From the NCBI GenBank assembly GCA_964531735.1, contig CAZHGD010000001.1, forward strand, positions 92,247 through 156,246: 64,000 nt of DNA, written 5' to 3'. The notes beneath the pieces are model-generated. The model did not search any database, was not told the origin of the DNA, and was given only the letters and a program-made list of their open reading frames with translations. Both the position numbers and the translations under genes were made by a program. Source of the stretch: CAZHGD01 sp964531735 (GTDB lineage: Bacteria > Armatimonadota > UBA10988). Each line of letters starts with the position of its first letter. Position 1 is the stretch's first letter. Shown piece after piece: positions 33,272 through 41,683 of the stretch.

Positions 33272-35368
33272 ATGCTGACCACCACCTGCCTGTTACTCAC
33301 GACGCTGGCGGCGCCGCCGGCCGCGCCGACGTTCCAGGAACTGATGAACCCGGCGCTCTACCCGCGGCCGATGCGCGGCATGAGAGTCGAGCGGTCGCCG
33401 GTGACCTACGGCGGCGGTCTCCAGTTGCTGACCACCGGCGCCGTGGTCGACTTCATCGGTGGCAGCGGCGAGGTGCGGTTCGAGCAGCGAATCGGGCACC
33501 GGCGGCCGATGGTCCGGTTGCGGTTCGGCCGACCGCTGGCCGGCGTGCAGCTCGGGCAGCAGACCGACGGCTTCGCTCTGGTGAGCGTGGCCCAGCCGAA
33601 GCTGTCGGTGCGGCTCAACGGCGACTCGCTGTTCATGTTGCAGGCGCACGAGCCGGTCGAGATCGCGGTGGACCGGCTGATTGTGCCGGCCTGGAGCGCC
33701 TCGCACGGCGCCAACCACCTGCTGGCCGACGAGTGGGGCGGGTTTGGCCTCTACTGCTCGCGGAAGGACCTGCCCGACGGCTTCGATGCCGACGCGACGC
33801 AGGTGGCCACCTATCGCCTGCCGGCCGGCGAGGTGCTGTGGGTGGGCGTCTGCCCGCCCAAGCCGTATGACTGGCAGCGGTCGTTGCGCGACCGCGTGTT
33901 CTGGCACTGGTCGAACCAGACCAGCTACCCGCCCGACGCCGAGTTGCGCACCTGGGCACCGACCGGGAACACCGTGCTGCTGCAAAGCGAGGTCATGCTC
34001 TGGAAGGACTGGAACTTGGCCTTCGAGCCGCGGCTCGGGCGCGAGGAGTTCGCGCGGGTGCGCCAGACGCTCCACGCGCAGGGCCAACGGTTCATCGTCT
34101 ACACCAGTCCGTACTACTTCCTCAAAGGCACGGCGCTCGAGTCGAAGGCCATGAACAGCTTCGACCACTTCGACCAGACCGGCTGGCCGCCCGGCACCAG
34201 CACGGGCGAGAACATGGGCCTGTTCATGCCGCAGATCGAGCGCGTGATGCGCGAGTTCCAGCCGGACGGCCTGTACTTCGACGGCCAGTACCTGGACAAC
34301 CCCGCCGCGCTCTATGCGCTGGCGCGGGCCACGCGCGAGCTGCTCGGCGAGGACGGCATCTTGGAGTGGCACTCCACCGATGCACTCGGCCCGGCGCACT
34401 GTTATCTGCCGCAGGCCGACGCCTACGTGGACTACGTTCTGCGCGGCGAGGGACGCGGCGACATCTACGAGGACTTCGACTACCTGCGCTACTTCGTGTC
34501 GGGCTACAACCTGCACAACAGCATCGGCGTGCTGTGTCTGAATGGCCCGCCCGGCCTGCAGGCGGAACTGGCCGCGCGGACGTTGCGGGCCAACGCCCGG
34601 CTGCACTTCCTGGCCGGCTGGCTGCGCGAGCCGCACAGTCGTGAGCTCTACGAGCGCGAGTACGCCGCGAAGCTGACGCCGGCGCTGCCCGCGAGTACCG
34701 ACCAGGCGGTGGACCGACGACAGGTTGAGGTGCCCGCGCGGCTGAAGGCGCGGCAGGCCGAGTGGGCGGTGCTCACCGCGCCGCCGACCTGGGGCGCGCC
34801 GGCCTTCACACTGGACTTCGCCGCGGCGCCCGCCCACGAGACCAAGGTCTCGCCGGCCAACAAGGGAGCGTCACCGTTCACCGTGGCGAACGGCGTGCTG
34901 ACCGTCCGCGCGCCGGCGCACACCTACGCGCAGTGGCAGCTACCGCTCAAACTCGACGCTGGCGGCGTGATGGTGAAGCTGCGCGGCGGCACCGACGGCG
35001 GCATGTCGTGGGGCCCGGCGGTGGCCTTGCGTTGGCCCAGCGGCGGCACCTTGCGCATCGGCGTGCGTAGCGACGGCAAACTGCAGTCCGACATCCTGGG
35101 CGTGCAGACGCTGTTCGGCACGCACGACGCGCAGCAGTGGGTGTGGCTGCGCGCGCGTTGGTCGCCGACCTTCGGCATCGTCGAGCAGAGCAGCGACGGC
35201 CAGCAGTGGACGCAGGTCAGCCGGTTCCGGCACGGGGGCAAGTTCGGCTCGCCGACCGCCGAGTTGCTGGTCGGCAAACTCGCCTACGATGCCCAGGCCC
35301 ACGACCATAGTGAGCCGGGCGACGTCGGCCAGTGCGAGTTCGCTCGCGTCGAGGTGTACCGCCGCTGA
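33272..35368 (+). CDS. Secreted glycoside-hydrolase-like protein with LamG-type C-domain
   Basis: The 698-residue protein starts at ATG 33272 behind GGGGAG. A short signal-like N-terminus (MLTTTCLLLTTLAAPPAA) is followed by an N-terminal beta-rich domain (to about 200). A TIM-barrel-like region then spans about 230-480 (AQGQRFIVYTSPYYFLKGT, FQPDGLYFDGQYLDNP with a candidate Asp, EWHSTDALGPAHCYLPQADA). The end (about 510-698: GASPFTVANGVLTVRA, WSPTFGIVEQSSDGQQWTQV) looks like a concanavalin/LamG-type sandwich. I cannot assign a GH family. Confidence 0.72.
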   Translation: MLTTTCLLLTTLAAPPAAPTFQELMNPALYPRPMRGMRVERSPVTYGGGLQLLTTGAVVDFIGGSGEVRFEQRIGHRRPMVRLRFGRPLAGVQLGQQTDGFALVSVAQPKLSVRLNGDSLFMLQAHEPVEIAVDRLIVPAWSASHGANHLLADEWGGFGLYCSRKDLPDGFDADATQVATYRLPAGEVLWVGVCPPKPYDWQRSLRDRVFWHWSNQTSYPPDAELRTWAPTGNTVLLQSEVMLWKDWNLAFEPRLGREEFARVRQTLHAQGQRFIVYTSPYYFLKGTALESKAMNSFDHFDQTGWPPGTSTGENMGLFMPQIERVMREFQPDGLYFDGQYLDNPAALYALARATRELLGEDGILEWHSTDALGPAHCYLPQADAYVDYVLRGEGRGDIYEDFDYLRYFVSGYNLHNSIGVLCLNGPPGLQAELAARTLRANARLHFLAGWLREPHSRELYEREYAAKLTPALPASTDQAVDRRQVEVPARLKARQAEWAVLTAPPTWGAPAFTLDFAAAPAHETKVSPANKGASPFTVANGVLTVRAPAHTYAQWQLPLKLDAGGVMVKLRGGTDGGMSWGPAVALRWPSGGTLRIGVRSDGKLQSDILGVQTLFGTHDAQQWVWLRARWSPTFGIVEQSSDGQQWTQVSRFRHGGKFGSPTAELLVGKLAYDAQAHDHSEPGDVGQCEFARVEVYRR

Positions 35369-35387
35369 CGCGGCGCCAGGAGATCCC

Positions 35388-36320
35388 ATGGCCATCGCGA
35401 TTCGCACCGAACGGCCCGGCGACGAGCCGGACCTCGACCTGTTGCTGACCCGCGCCTTCGACGGCTCGTCGGTGGCCGGGCTGGTACGCTTGCTGCGGCG
35501 CCACTGGCCGGGCTACGACCGCGGGCTCTCGGTGACGGCGTGGGACGGGGGGCGCTGCGTGGGCCACGTGCTCGGGTTGACCGCACGCGTGCGGATGATG
35601 GGCCGGACGCAGTTGGCCATGGCGATTGCGCCGGTCTGCGTTGATCCCGACTACCAGCGCCGGGGCCTCGGCAAGCAGTTGATGGCTCGGACCCATGAGT
35701 TGGGCCGTCTGGCTGGAGCGGGGTTCGTCCTGCTGGAGGGCGTGCCGTCGTATTACCCCCAGCTCGGGTACCGACCGTGCTGGGCACTTGCCGACCTGCG
35801 GCTGTCACTGGACGCGCTACCGGCCGGCGGCCCGGCACTGACGGCCACGCCGGTGGCCGCAGCCGACCTGCCCTGGCTCGCCGAGCGGCTGGCGGCGGAG
35901 GTGGCCGAAGTCGACTTGGGGTGGTTGTGGCCCGAGGTCCTCGACTGCTGGAGTCTGCCCGGGGTCAACGCGGTTATCTGGCGCACCGCCGACGGTCGCC
36001 GAGCCGCCTACACGCTGGCGCGGCCAAACACGCCGTTCGAGCCGCCGAAAGACGCGCTGGTGCTGGCTGACGAGCCGGACCTGGCCGTCGCGGCGCTGCG
36101 TCGCCTTGGCGCGGTGACGCTGGCGCATCACCCGAACGGCTGGCTGGCGCGCGAGGTGCTCGAGCCGGCCTGGGTCACCCACGGACCGCGTCCGGTGGCG
36201 CCGTACTGCCTGGCCTTCGAGCTGGTGCCGGGGGCGTTGACCGAGTACCTGGCGGCGGTGGAAAGCGGCCGTCGCCCGCTGGCGGCGGCCAACTGGCCGG
36301 TGCCCTTCTGGCTGTGCTGA
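35388..36320 (+). CDS. GNAT-family N-acetyltransferase
   Basis: The 310-residue protein starts at ATG 35388 behind AGGAG. The N-terminal GNAT fold has the acetyl-CoA motif IAPVCVDPDYQRRGLGKQLM (the Q/R-x-x-G-x-G/A type loop is RRGLGK) followed by FVLLEGVPSYYPQLGYRPCW. The second half (about 140-310) may be a degenerate second GNAT or sterol-carrier-like domain, as in Eis-type enzymes. The substrate is unknown. It converges with the large kinase with only 11 bases between. Confidence 0.85.
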   Translation: MAIAIRTERPGDEPDLDLLLTRAFDGSSVAGLVRLLRRHWPGYDRGLSVTAWDGGRCVGHVLGLTARVRMMGRTQLAMAIAPVCVDPDYQRRGLGKQLMARTHELGRLAGAGFVLLEGVPSYYPQLGYRPCWALADLRLSLDALPAGGPALTATPVAAADLPWLAERLAAEVAEVDLGWLWPEVLDCWSLPGVNAVIWRTADGRRAAYTLARPNTPFEPPKDALVLADEPDLAVAALRRLGAVTLAHHPNGWLAREVLEPAWVTHGPRPVAPYCLAFELVPGALTEYLAAVESGRRPLAAANWPVPFWLC

Positions 36321-36331
36321 GGGCCGAGCGG

Positions 36332-39300
36332 CTAGCCGGAGTCGAGTAGCGCGCGCACGCTGCTCGCCAGCTCGTCGGGGCCGAAGGGCTTGGGCAGGAA
36401 CGCGATATCGCTCTCGACCACGCCCAGACGGGCGATGACGTCGGCGCTGTACCCAGAGATGAACAGGCACCGCAGGCCGCGGCGTTGGCCCATCAGGCGG
36501 TCGCGCAGTTCGCGTCCGTTCATCTGCGGCATGACGACGTCCGTGACGAGCAGATGGATCGGCCCGGTGTACTCCTCGGCTTGCCGCAGCGCCTCTTCCG
36601 GCGTGTGTGCGGTCAGGACCCGGTAGCCGCGCTGGTCCAGCACGCGCTGGGCCAGGCCGAGCACCTGCGGTTCGTCTTCGACGAGCAGCACGGTCTCGGT
36701 GCCGCCCGGCGCGGGCTCTTCGGGCAACGGGCGGACCGCGTCGGCCGGGCCTGCGGCGCGGGGCAGGTAGATGCGGAAGGCCGTGCCTTGGCCGAGTTCG
36801 CTCTGCAGGCCGATGGCGCCGCTGTTCTGCTTGACGATACCGTAGACCGTGGCCAGTCCGAGTCCGGTGCCCTGGCCGAAGTCCTTGGTGGTGAAGAACG
36901 GTTCGAAGACGTGGGCGCGAGTCTCGGCCGACATGCCCACGCCGGTGTCGGTGACGGCCATCTGCACGTACTCGCCGGGAGCGCACTCGAGCGTCTCGGC
37001 GGCGGCCGCGTCGATGGTCTGGTGGGCGGTCTGAATGCGGATCGTGCCGACACCACTGATGGCATCGCGGGCGTTGAGGCACAGGTTCACCAGGATCTGG
37101 TCGATCTGGCTGGGATCCATGGTCACTGGACACGCCTCGGCAGCGGGTTCCCAGACCAGCCGCACGTCCTCGCCGATGAGCCGCAGCAGCATCTTGAGCA
37201 TGCCGGACACGGTGTCATTGAGGTCGAGCACTCGCGGTGCGATGGTCTGCTTGCGCGCAAAGCCAAGCAGTTGGCGGGTCAGTTCAGCCGAGCGCGCGGC
37301 CGACTTGTGGATCTCCTGCAGGCAATCGTGCAGCAGGCCGCCGGCGGGTGCCGCGTCGAGAGCCAGCGCCGTGTTGCCCAGGACGACCTGGAGCATGTTG
37401 TTGAAGTCGTGCGCCACCCCGCCGGCCAGCCGGCCGATGGACTCCATCCGTTGGGCCTGCGCCAACTGTCCGTGCAGCTTCTCGCGCTCGGTCACATCGC
37501 GGAAGCTCCAGACTCGGCCGACCGGCACCGCATCCTGAAGCTGCGGCCTGGAGTACCACTCAATGGTGCGGCCGTCCTGGAAGCGCAGGCCGCCGAAGCT
37601 GGCCAGTTCGGGCCGGGCGTGCAACTCGCGGACCTTGGCGACGAAGCCGCCTGGGTCAGTCAGTTGGTCGAGGATGTCCTGCGGTGGTTGGCTGTCAGGC
37701 CCGGTCAGCATCACCGGCCGGTCGCGGCCGGCCTCGAGCAGGTTGGGCGACACGCCCCAGACGCGGGTGAACTGCTCGTTGAAGTCGACGATCCGTCCCC
37801 CCAGGTCGACGACGAGTATCCCGTCGGCGGTGGCCTCCAACGTGGCCCGGAGCAGCGAGAGCGAGTGGCGGAGCGCCTCTTCGGCCTGCTTCCGTTCGGT
37901 GATCTCCAGTGAGATGCCGCCCAGCATCGGCGGTTGCTCGGCCACCTGCAGGCGGAACTTGACGGTCTGGTAGGTGCGCTCGATGCCTTGGGCGTCGGCC
38001 AGCGTCTCCTCGACCTCGACCGGTCCGGCCTCCAGAGCGCGCCGGTCGTCATCGGCCATCCGCAGGCCGTCGTCGCCGGCGATCAGCTCCGGCGTGGTGC
38101 GGTCCTGCCATTGCGGCACGCCGAGCAACTCCTCCAGGTACCGGTTGATGAACACCGTCCGACCGGCGGCGTCCTTCAGGAAGGCCGCCGCGGGCAGGTG
38201 CGCCATGAAGGCGGCGAACCGCGCTTCGCTCTCGCGCAGCGCGGCCTCGGCCTGCTTGCGGTCGGTGATGTCTTGGAGGGTGCCCACCATGGCCAGGGGC
38301 TGACCATCGGGCGCGAAAGTCAGCCCGCCGCGCCCGTAGACCCACCGAGTCTCGCCGTCCGAGGCCCGGACGATGCGGTACTCGCGATCGAACACGCCCT
38401 TGGCGCCGATCACCTCGTGCCGCAGGTAGTCGACCATGGCCTCGCGGTCGTCTGGGTGGATGATCCCGGCCCAGCCAGCCACCGTCTTCGGGTACCCACT
38501 GGTGATCCCGAAGATGTCGTCCATGACGGCGGTGCACTGCCACTCGCCGGCAACGATGTCGAAGCGGTAGGTGCCGACGCTGGCTTGGCGCTGCGACTCC
38601 TGGAGCCACTGACTCTGCTCCTGAAGCGACGCCTCGATGCGCCGCCGTTCGGTGATGTCGCGCGCCGCGGCGAAGTAGAGGGCACGCTCGCTGGTCACCA
38701 GCGGCGCGACGTGTACCTCGACGGGGAAGGTGGAGCCGTCGCAACGGCGGTGCCGGGCCTCGATGGTGACGGGCTGCCCCGAGCTGAGGCGGTCGAGCAC
38801 GGCGGCCAGGTCGGCGGCTCGCGCGTCGGCGGCCACCGCCAGTACGTTCATCGCCAGCAGGACTTCACGGGAGTAGCCCAGGCTGTCGCAGGCGACCTGG
38901 TTGGCATCGACGATCTGCCCCTGCCCATCGTGGATGAACACGGCGTCGGCGGCGCCGTCGAAGAGCAGCCGGAACCGCGCCTCGCTCTCGCGCACGGCAT
39001 CCTCGGCGCGCTTGCGCTCGGTGACATCGCGGACCAGCGCCAGCGCCCGCAGTTCGCCGCCGAGTTCGATGGCCGAGACGGACACCTCGGCGGCGAACTC
39101 CGTACCGTCCTTACGCCGGTGCACGGTCTGCAAGGTCAGTGGCGGCCGGCCCAGTCGTCGGGCAATGTCCTGCCCAAAGGTGGCCGGGTCACGCGTCAGG
39201 TCGACCTGGAAGAGCGTGAGCTGGAGCATCTCCTCTCGGGTGTAGCCGAGCATCCGGCAAGTGGCGGCATTGACCTCGAGGTAGCGGCCATCCGCGTCGA

Positions 39301-40699
39301 GCAGCTCGAAGCCGTCGCCGGCCTGCTCGATCAGCGCCCGGAACTTCCGCTCGCTCACCCGCAGGGCCTCGGCGGCCGTCTGGGCGGTGGTCACGTTGCG
39401 GAAGTAGCCGATCAGCCCAGTGACCCGACCGGCCTCGTCGTGCTGCGGCACGTAGGTCCCATCGAAGTACTCGGTGCCGCCGTCGCGGTTCGTCAGCGAG
39501 GGGGTCAGGGCCTGCGGCTGACCGGTGGCCAGGACGCGCTGCTTGGCGGCGGTGAGCTGTCGGGCCTCGTCGGCGCCGAGGATCTCGGCATCCGTCCGGC
39601 CCAGCATGTCCTGCTCAGTGAGCCCGAGCTGCGGGTTGAGCACCAGCGTGTAGCGCAGGTCGCAATCGTGCATGACCACATGGTCGGGGGTGTGGGCGGT
39701 GATGGCGCGCAAACGGTCCTCGCTCCGCTGCAGCGCCGCCACGGCCCGGGCCCGTTCGTCGAGCGTGACGGCCAGGAGCAAGGCCGTGGCCGACATGACC
39801 GACAAGTAGAGCTGCAGGGCCGTGGCCGGGCTGCGGGCCAGCCCGGCGGGGATCGCCGGCTGCCCGTAGCCGTGCGTGGTCAGCCAAGCGGCCAGGACGG
39901 CCGCCGCGACCGAGGCGGCCGTGGTACACCGGGGGCCGAACCGCAGCGCCGACCAGATCAGCACCGGCAGCAGCGCGTAGTCGAGGTCGAAGTTGGGGTG
40001 CCAGTCGATCCGGAAGACGATCAGTCCGGCCAGTCCCAGACAGCCCCAGAGCGCTGCGGCTTCCACCGGCCGGCCGCGCCAGGTGGGCTGTTGCACGGCC
40101 GGCGGCGCGCCGAGCCAAGTCAGCAGGAGTGGCGCCACGAGGAGAATGCCGACGATGTCGCCACTCCACCAGAGCAGCCAAGTGGCCCCAAAAGAGGTGC
40201 CGCCGAGCAGCCGGGTGACCACGGCGGCGCCCACCGTGGCGCTCAGCATCGTGCTCAGCAGCGCCGAGTAGCCGATCAGCGCGACCACGGCCCGAGCCGA
40301 CGACAGGGCCGGCCGTGGCCCGAGGTGGCGTCGCACCAGCCAGGCGCCCGTCAGGGCCTCGATGGTGTTCCCGCACGAGAACAGGAGCGTGACGTGCAGC
40401 ACCTGGCCGTTCAGCAGATCGAAGCTCACATTGGCCACGATGGCGGCCAGCACGAACCACGGCCAGTGTCGCCGCCGGCTGAGCAGCAAGCTGGCCACGA
40501 ACAGGCCGCTCGGCGGCCAGAAGGTGACGAAGTGAGTGGGCTTGAAGACGAGGCAGTTGCCCGCTGCGGCCGCCGCCAGGTAGGCCACGCCAAACACCGA
40601 CACGCGGGCCCAGACGGGCAGGTCGCACCACGCCCCAGCCGGCTCCCTCGGCTGGGGGCCGGCTGGACCGGCACCTAACGTCGCGTCGAACGCCGGCAT
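36332..40699 (-). CDS. MASE1 / six-PAS hybrid histidine kinase with receiver
   Basis: The 1455-residue sensor has a membrane MASE1 sensor domain (about 30-310, eight or so helices, NCLVFKPTHFVTFWPPSGLF). Six PAS domains follow, starting near 330, 450, 573, 705, 826 and 950, several with the ESEARFR-type linker. Then come the dimerisation domain with His1097 in GGVAHDFNNML, a HATPase domain (about 1190-1310, with GVGMSAETRA and GQGTGLGLATVYGIVKQ), and a C-terminal receiver whose phospho-acceptor is Asp1387 in LVTDVVMP, with the conserved Lys in LPKPFGPDEL. The NtrB-like GVAHDFNN type often works with a separate regulator; none is nearby. Signal unknown, probably redox, light or small molecule. 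Confidence 0.92.
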   Translation of the reverse strand: MPAFDATLGAGPAGPQPREPAGAWCDLPVWARVSVFGVAYLAAAAAGNCLVFKPTHFVTFWPPSGLFVASLLLSRRRHWPWFVLAAIVANVSFDLLNGQVLHVTLLFSCGNTIEALTGAWLVRRHLGPRPALSSARAVVALIGYSALLSTMLSATVGAAVVTRLLGGTSFGATWLLWWSGDIVGILLVAPLLLTWLGAPPAVQQPTWRGRPVEAAALWGCLGLAGLIVFRIDWHPNFDLDYALLPVLIWSALRFGPRCTTAASVAAAVLAAWLTTHGYGQPAIPAGLARSPATALQLYLSVMSATALLLAVTLDERARAVAALQRSEDRLRAITAHTPDHVVMHDCDLRYTLVLNPQLGLTEQDMLGRTDAEILGADEARQLTAAKQRVLATGQPQALTPSLTNRDGGTEYFDGTYVPQHDEAGRVTGLIGYFRNVTTAQTAAEALRVSERKFRALIEQAGDGFELLDADGRYLEVNAATCRMLGYTREEMLQLTLFQVDLTRDPATFGQDIARRLGRPPLTLQTVHRRKDGTEFAAEVSVSAIELGGELRALALVRDVTERKRAEDAVRESEARFRLLFDGAADAVFIHDGQGQIVDANQVACDSLGYSREVLLAMNVLAVAADARAADLAAVLDRLSSGQPVTIEARHRRCDGSTFPVEVHVAPLVTSERALYFAAARDITERRRIEASLQEQSQWLQESQRQASVGTYRFDIVAGEWQCTAVMDDIFGITSGYPKTVAGWAGIIHPDDREAMVDYLRHEVIGAKGVFDREYRIVRASDGETRWVYGRGGLTFAPDGQPLAMVGTLQDITDRKQAEAALRESEARFAAFMAHLPAAAFLKDAAGRTVFINRYLEELLGVPQWQDRTTPELIAGDDGLRMADDDRRALEAGPVEVEETLADAQGIERTYQTVKFRLQVAEQPPMLGGISLEITERKQAEEALRHSLSLLRATLEATADGILVVDLGGRIVDFNEQFTRVWGVSPNLLEAGRDRPVMLTGPDSQPPQDILDQLTDPGGFVAKVRELHARPELASFGGLRFQDGRTIEWYSRPQLQDAVPVGRVWSFRDVTEREKLHGQLAQAQRMESIGRLAGGVAHDFNNMLQVVLGNTALALDAAPAGGLLHDCLQEIHKSAARSAELTRQLLGFARKQTIAPRVLDLNDTVSGMLKMLLRLIGEDVRLVWEPAAEACPVTMDPSQIDQILVNLCLNARDAISGVGTIRIQTAHQTIDAAAAETLECAPGEYVQMAVTDTGVGMSAETRAHVFEPFFTTKDFGQGTGLGLATVYGIVKQNSGAIGLQSELGQGTAFRIYLPRAAGPADAVRPLPEEPAPGGTETVLLVEDEPQVLGLAQRVLDQRGYRVLTAHTPEEALRQAEEYTGPIHLLVTDVVMPQMNGRELRDRLMGQRRGLRCLFISGYSADVIARLGVVESDIAFLPKPFGPDELASSVRALLDSG

Positions 40700-40906
40700 A
40701 TGCGTGTTGGCCCGTTGCGGTGAGTGGGCAGTTGGTCTGTCGTTGGCCCCGCCGTCGGGTGACTGACTCGGTCAGCCCATCGATAGACCTATCGGCTGGT
40801 TGGCGGCCCACTTGACCCAAGTTGGACAACCACGCCCCTCTGGTTGGTGCCAATGTTACGCCTGAGTCAAGCAGCTTCAACAACTCGCGCGCGCCTCGCG
40901 CGAAGG

Positions 40907-40951
40907 GCGAAAGACCGCGGTAACGGCCCAGCCGTCACCGCGGTCTTTCGC
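40907..40951 (-). terminator. Terminator hairpin of the gene at 40968
   Basis: Perfect 15-base inverted repeat (40907-40921 with 40937-40951), 16 bases after the stop of the minus-strand gene. No T-tract follows on the transcribed side. The rest of 40700-40906 holds no clear gene; it includes a small inverted repeat at 40781-40794 near the kinase start. Confidence 0.75.
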
Positions 40952-40967
40952 GCCTGCCGCAGCGGTC

Positions 40968-41510
40968 CTACTCCTCGTCGGCGGCCGGCTTCTTGATGCC
41001 GACCTGGAGGCTGGACCACTCCTTCATCTTCCAGACACCGGACTTGGTCTTGATCATGCGGAACGGGCGCGGGTTGTCGGCGCCGCCGCACTTGATCATC
41101 AGGTAGACCTGTTTGCCTTCCTTCTCGAGCACTTCGCGGGTGAACTCGAGCTCGAAGTTGTCCGGGTCCATCTTGTAGTCGTTGGCCGGAGTGGCGCCCT
41201 TGGCGTAGCTCCGGTACAGATACGGCTGCTTCTGGACCGTGCCGCGGCTGAGCATCTCGCGCTCCCAGTCCTCATTCTCGCGCGAGGTCATCAGGCCGAC
41301 CATCTCGCGGCCCTTCGCCTTGACGTCATCGTCCTTGTTCAAATACACATAGAGCGCCTCGAGCCACAGCTTCGCGGCGGTCTTCGGCTCCTTGCCCTCG
41401 GTCTCCATCCGCGTCTTGAACTCATCCACCGTGGCGGGCAACTTGGCCCAGGCGAGGCCGGCCCCACCCAACACTACTGCGCAACTCAAGCACAAGATCG
41501 CTTTCCGCAT
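40968..41510 (-). CDS. Small exported protein of unknown function
   Basis: The 180-residue protein starts at ATG 41510 with GGAG upstream and has a signal peptide (ILCLSCAVVLGGAGLAWA). The mature part is rich in Lys and Glu. It includes AAKLWLEALYVYLN, MTSRENEDWEREM, YKMDPDNFELEF and a C-terminal FRMIKTKSGVWKMKEWSSL, reminiscent of bacterial secreted domains described only as DUFs. I do not recognise the family. It is divergent from the heparinase-like gene, with about 170 bases between, which should contain both promoters. Confidence 0.75.
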   Translation of the reverse strand: MRKAILCLSCAVVLGGAGLAWAKLPATVDEFKTRMETEGKEPKTAAKLWLEALYVYLNKDDDVKAKGREMVGLMTSRENEDWEREMLSRGTVQKQPYLYRSYAKGATPANDYKMDPDNFELEFTREVLEKEGKQVYLMIKCGGADNPRPFRMIKTKSGVWKMKEWSSLQVGIKKPAADEE

Positions 41511-41683
41511 GTTGGTCACTCCTCCGCAAGCGACGTTCGCGTTTACCGCGAACGAGTGGTCTCCCTTACGGCAACCCACGCCTACGACGCGGGTCGCCAC
41601 AGTCCGGTTCCGGCCCGGCGGGGCCGCCATGTGACAAAGGTGTTAGCGCGCCGGCCGCGAATGGCGCGCAGGTGAGAGAGCCC

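Noticed and set aside
37934..40678. 914-codon plus-strand open frame
   Set aside because: Shadow of the histidine kinase, whose PAS, His and HATPase motifs are unmistakable on the minus strand.
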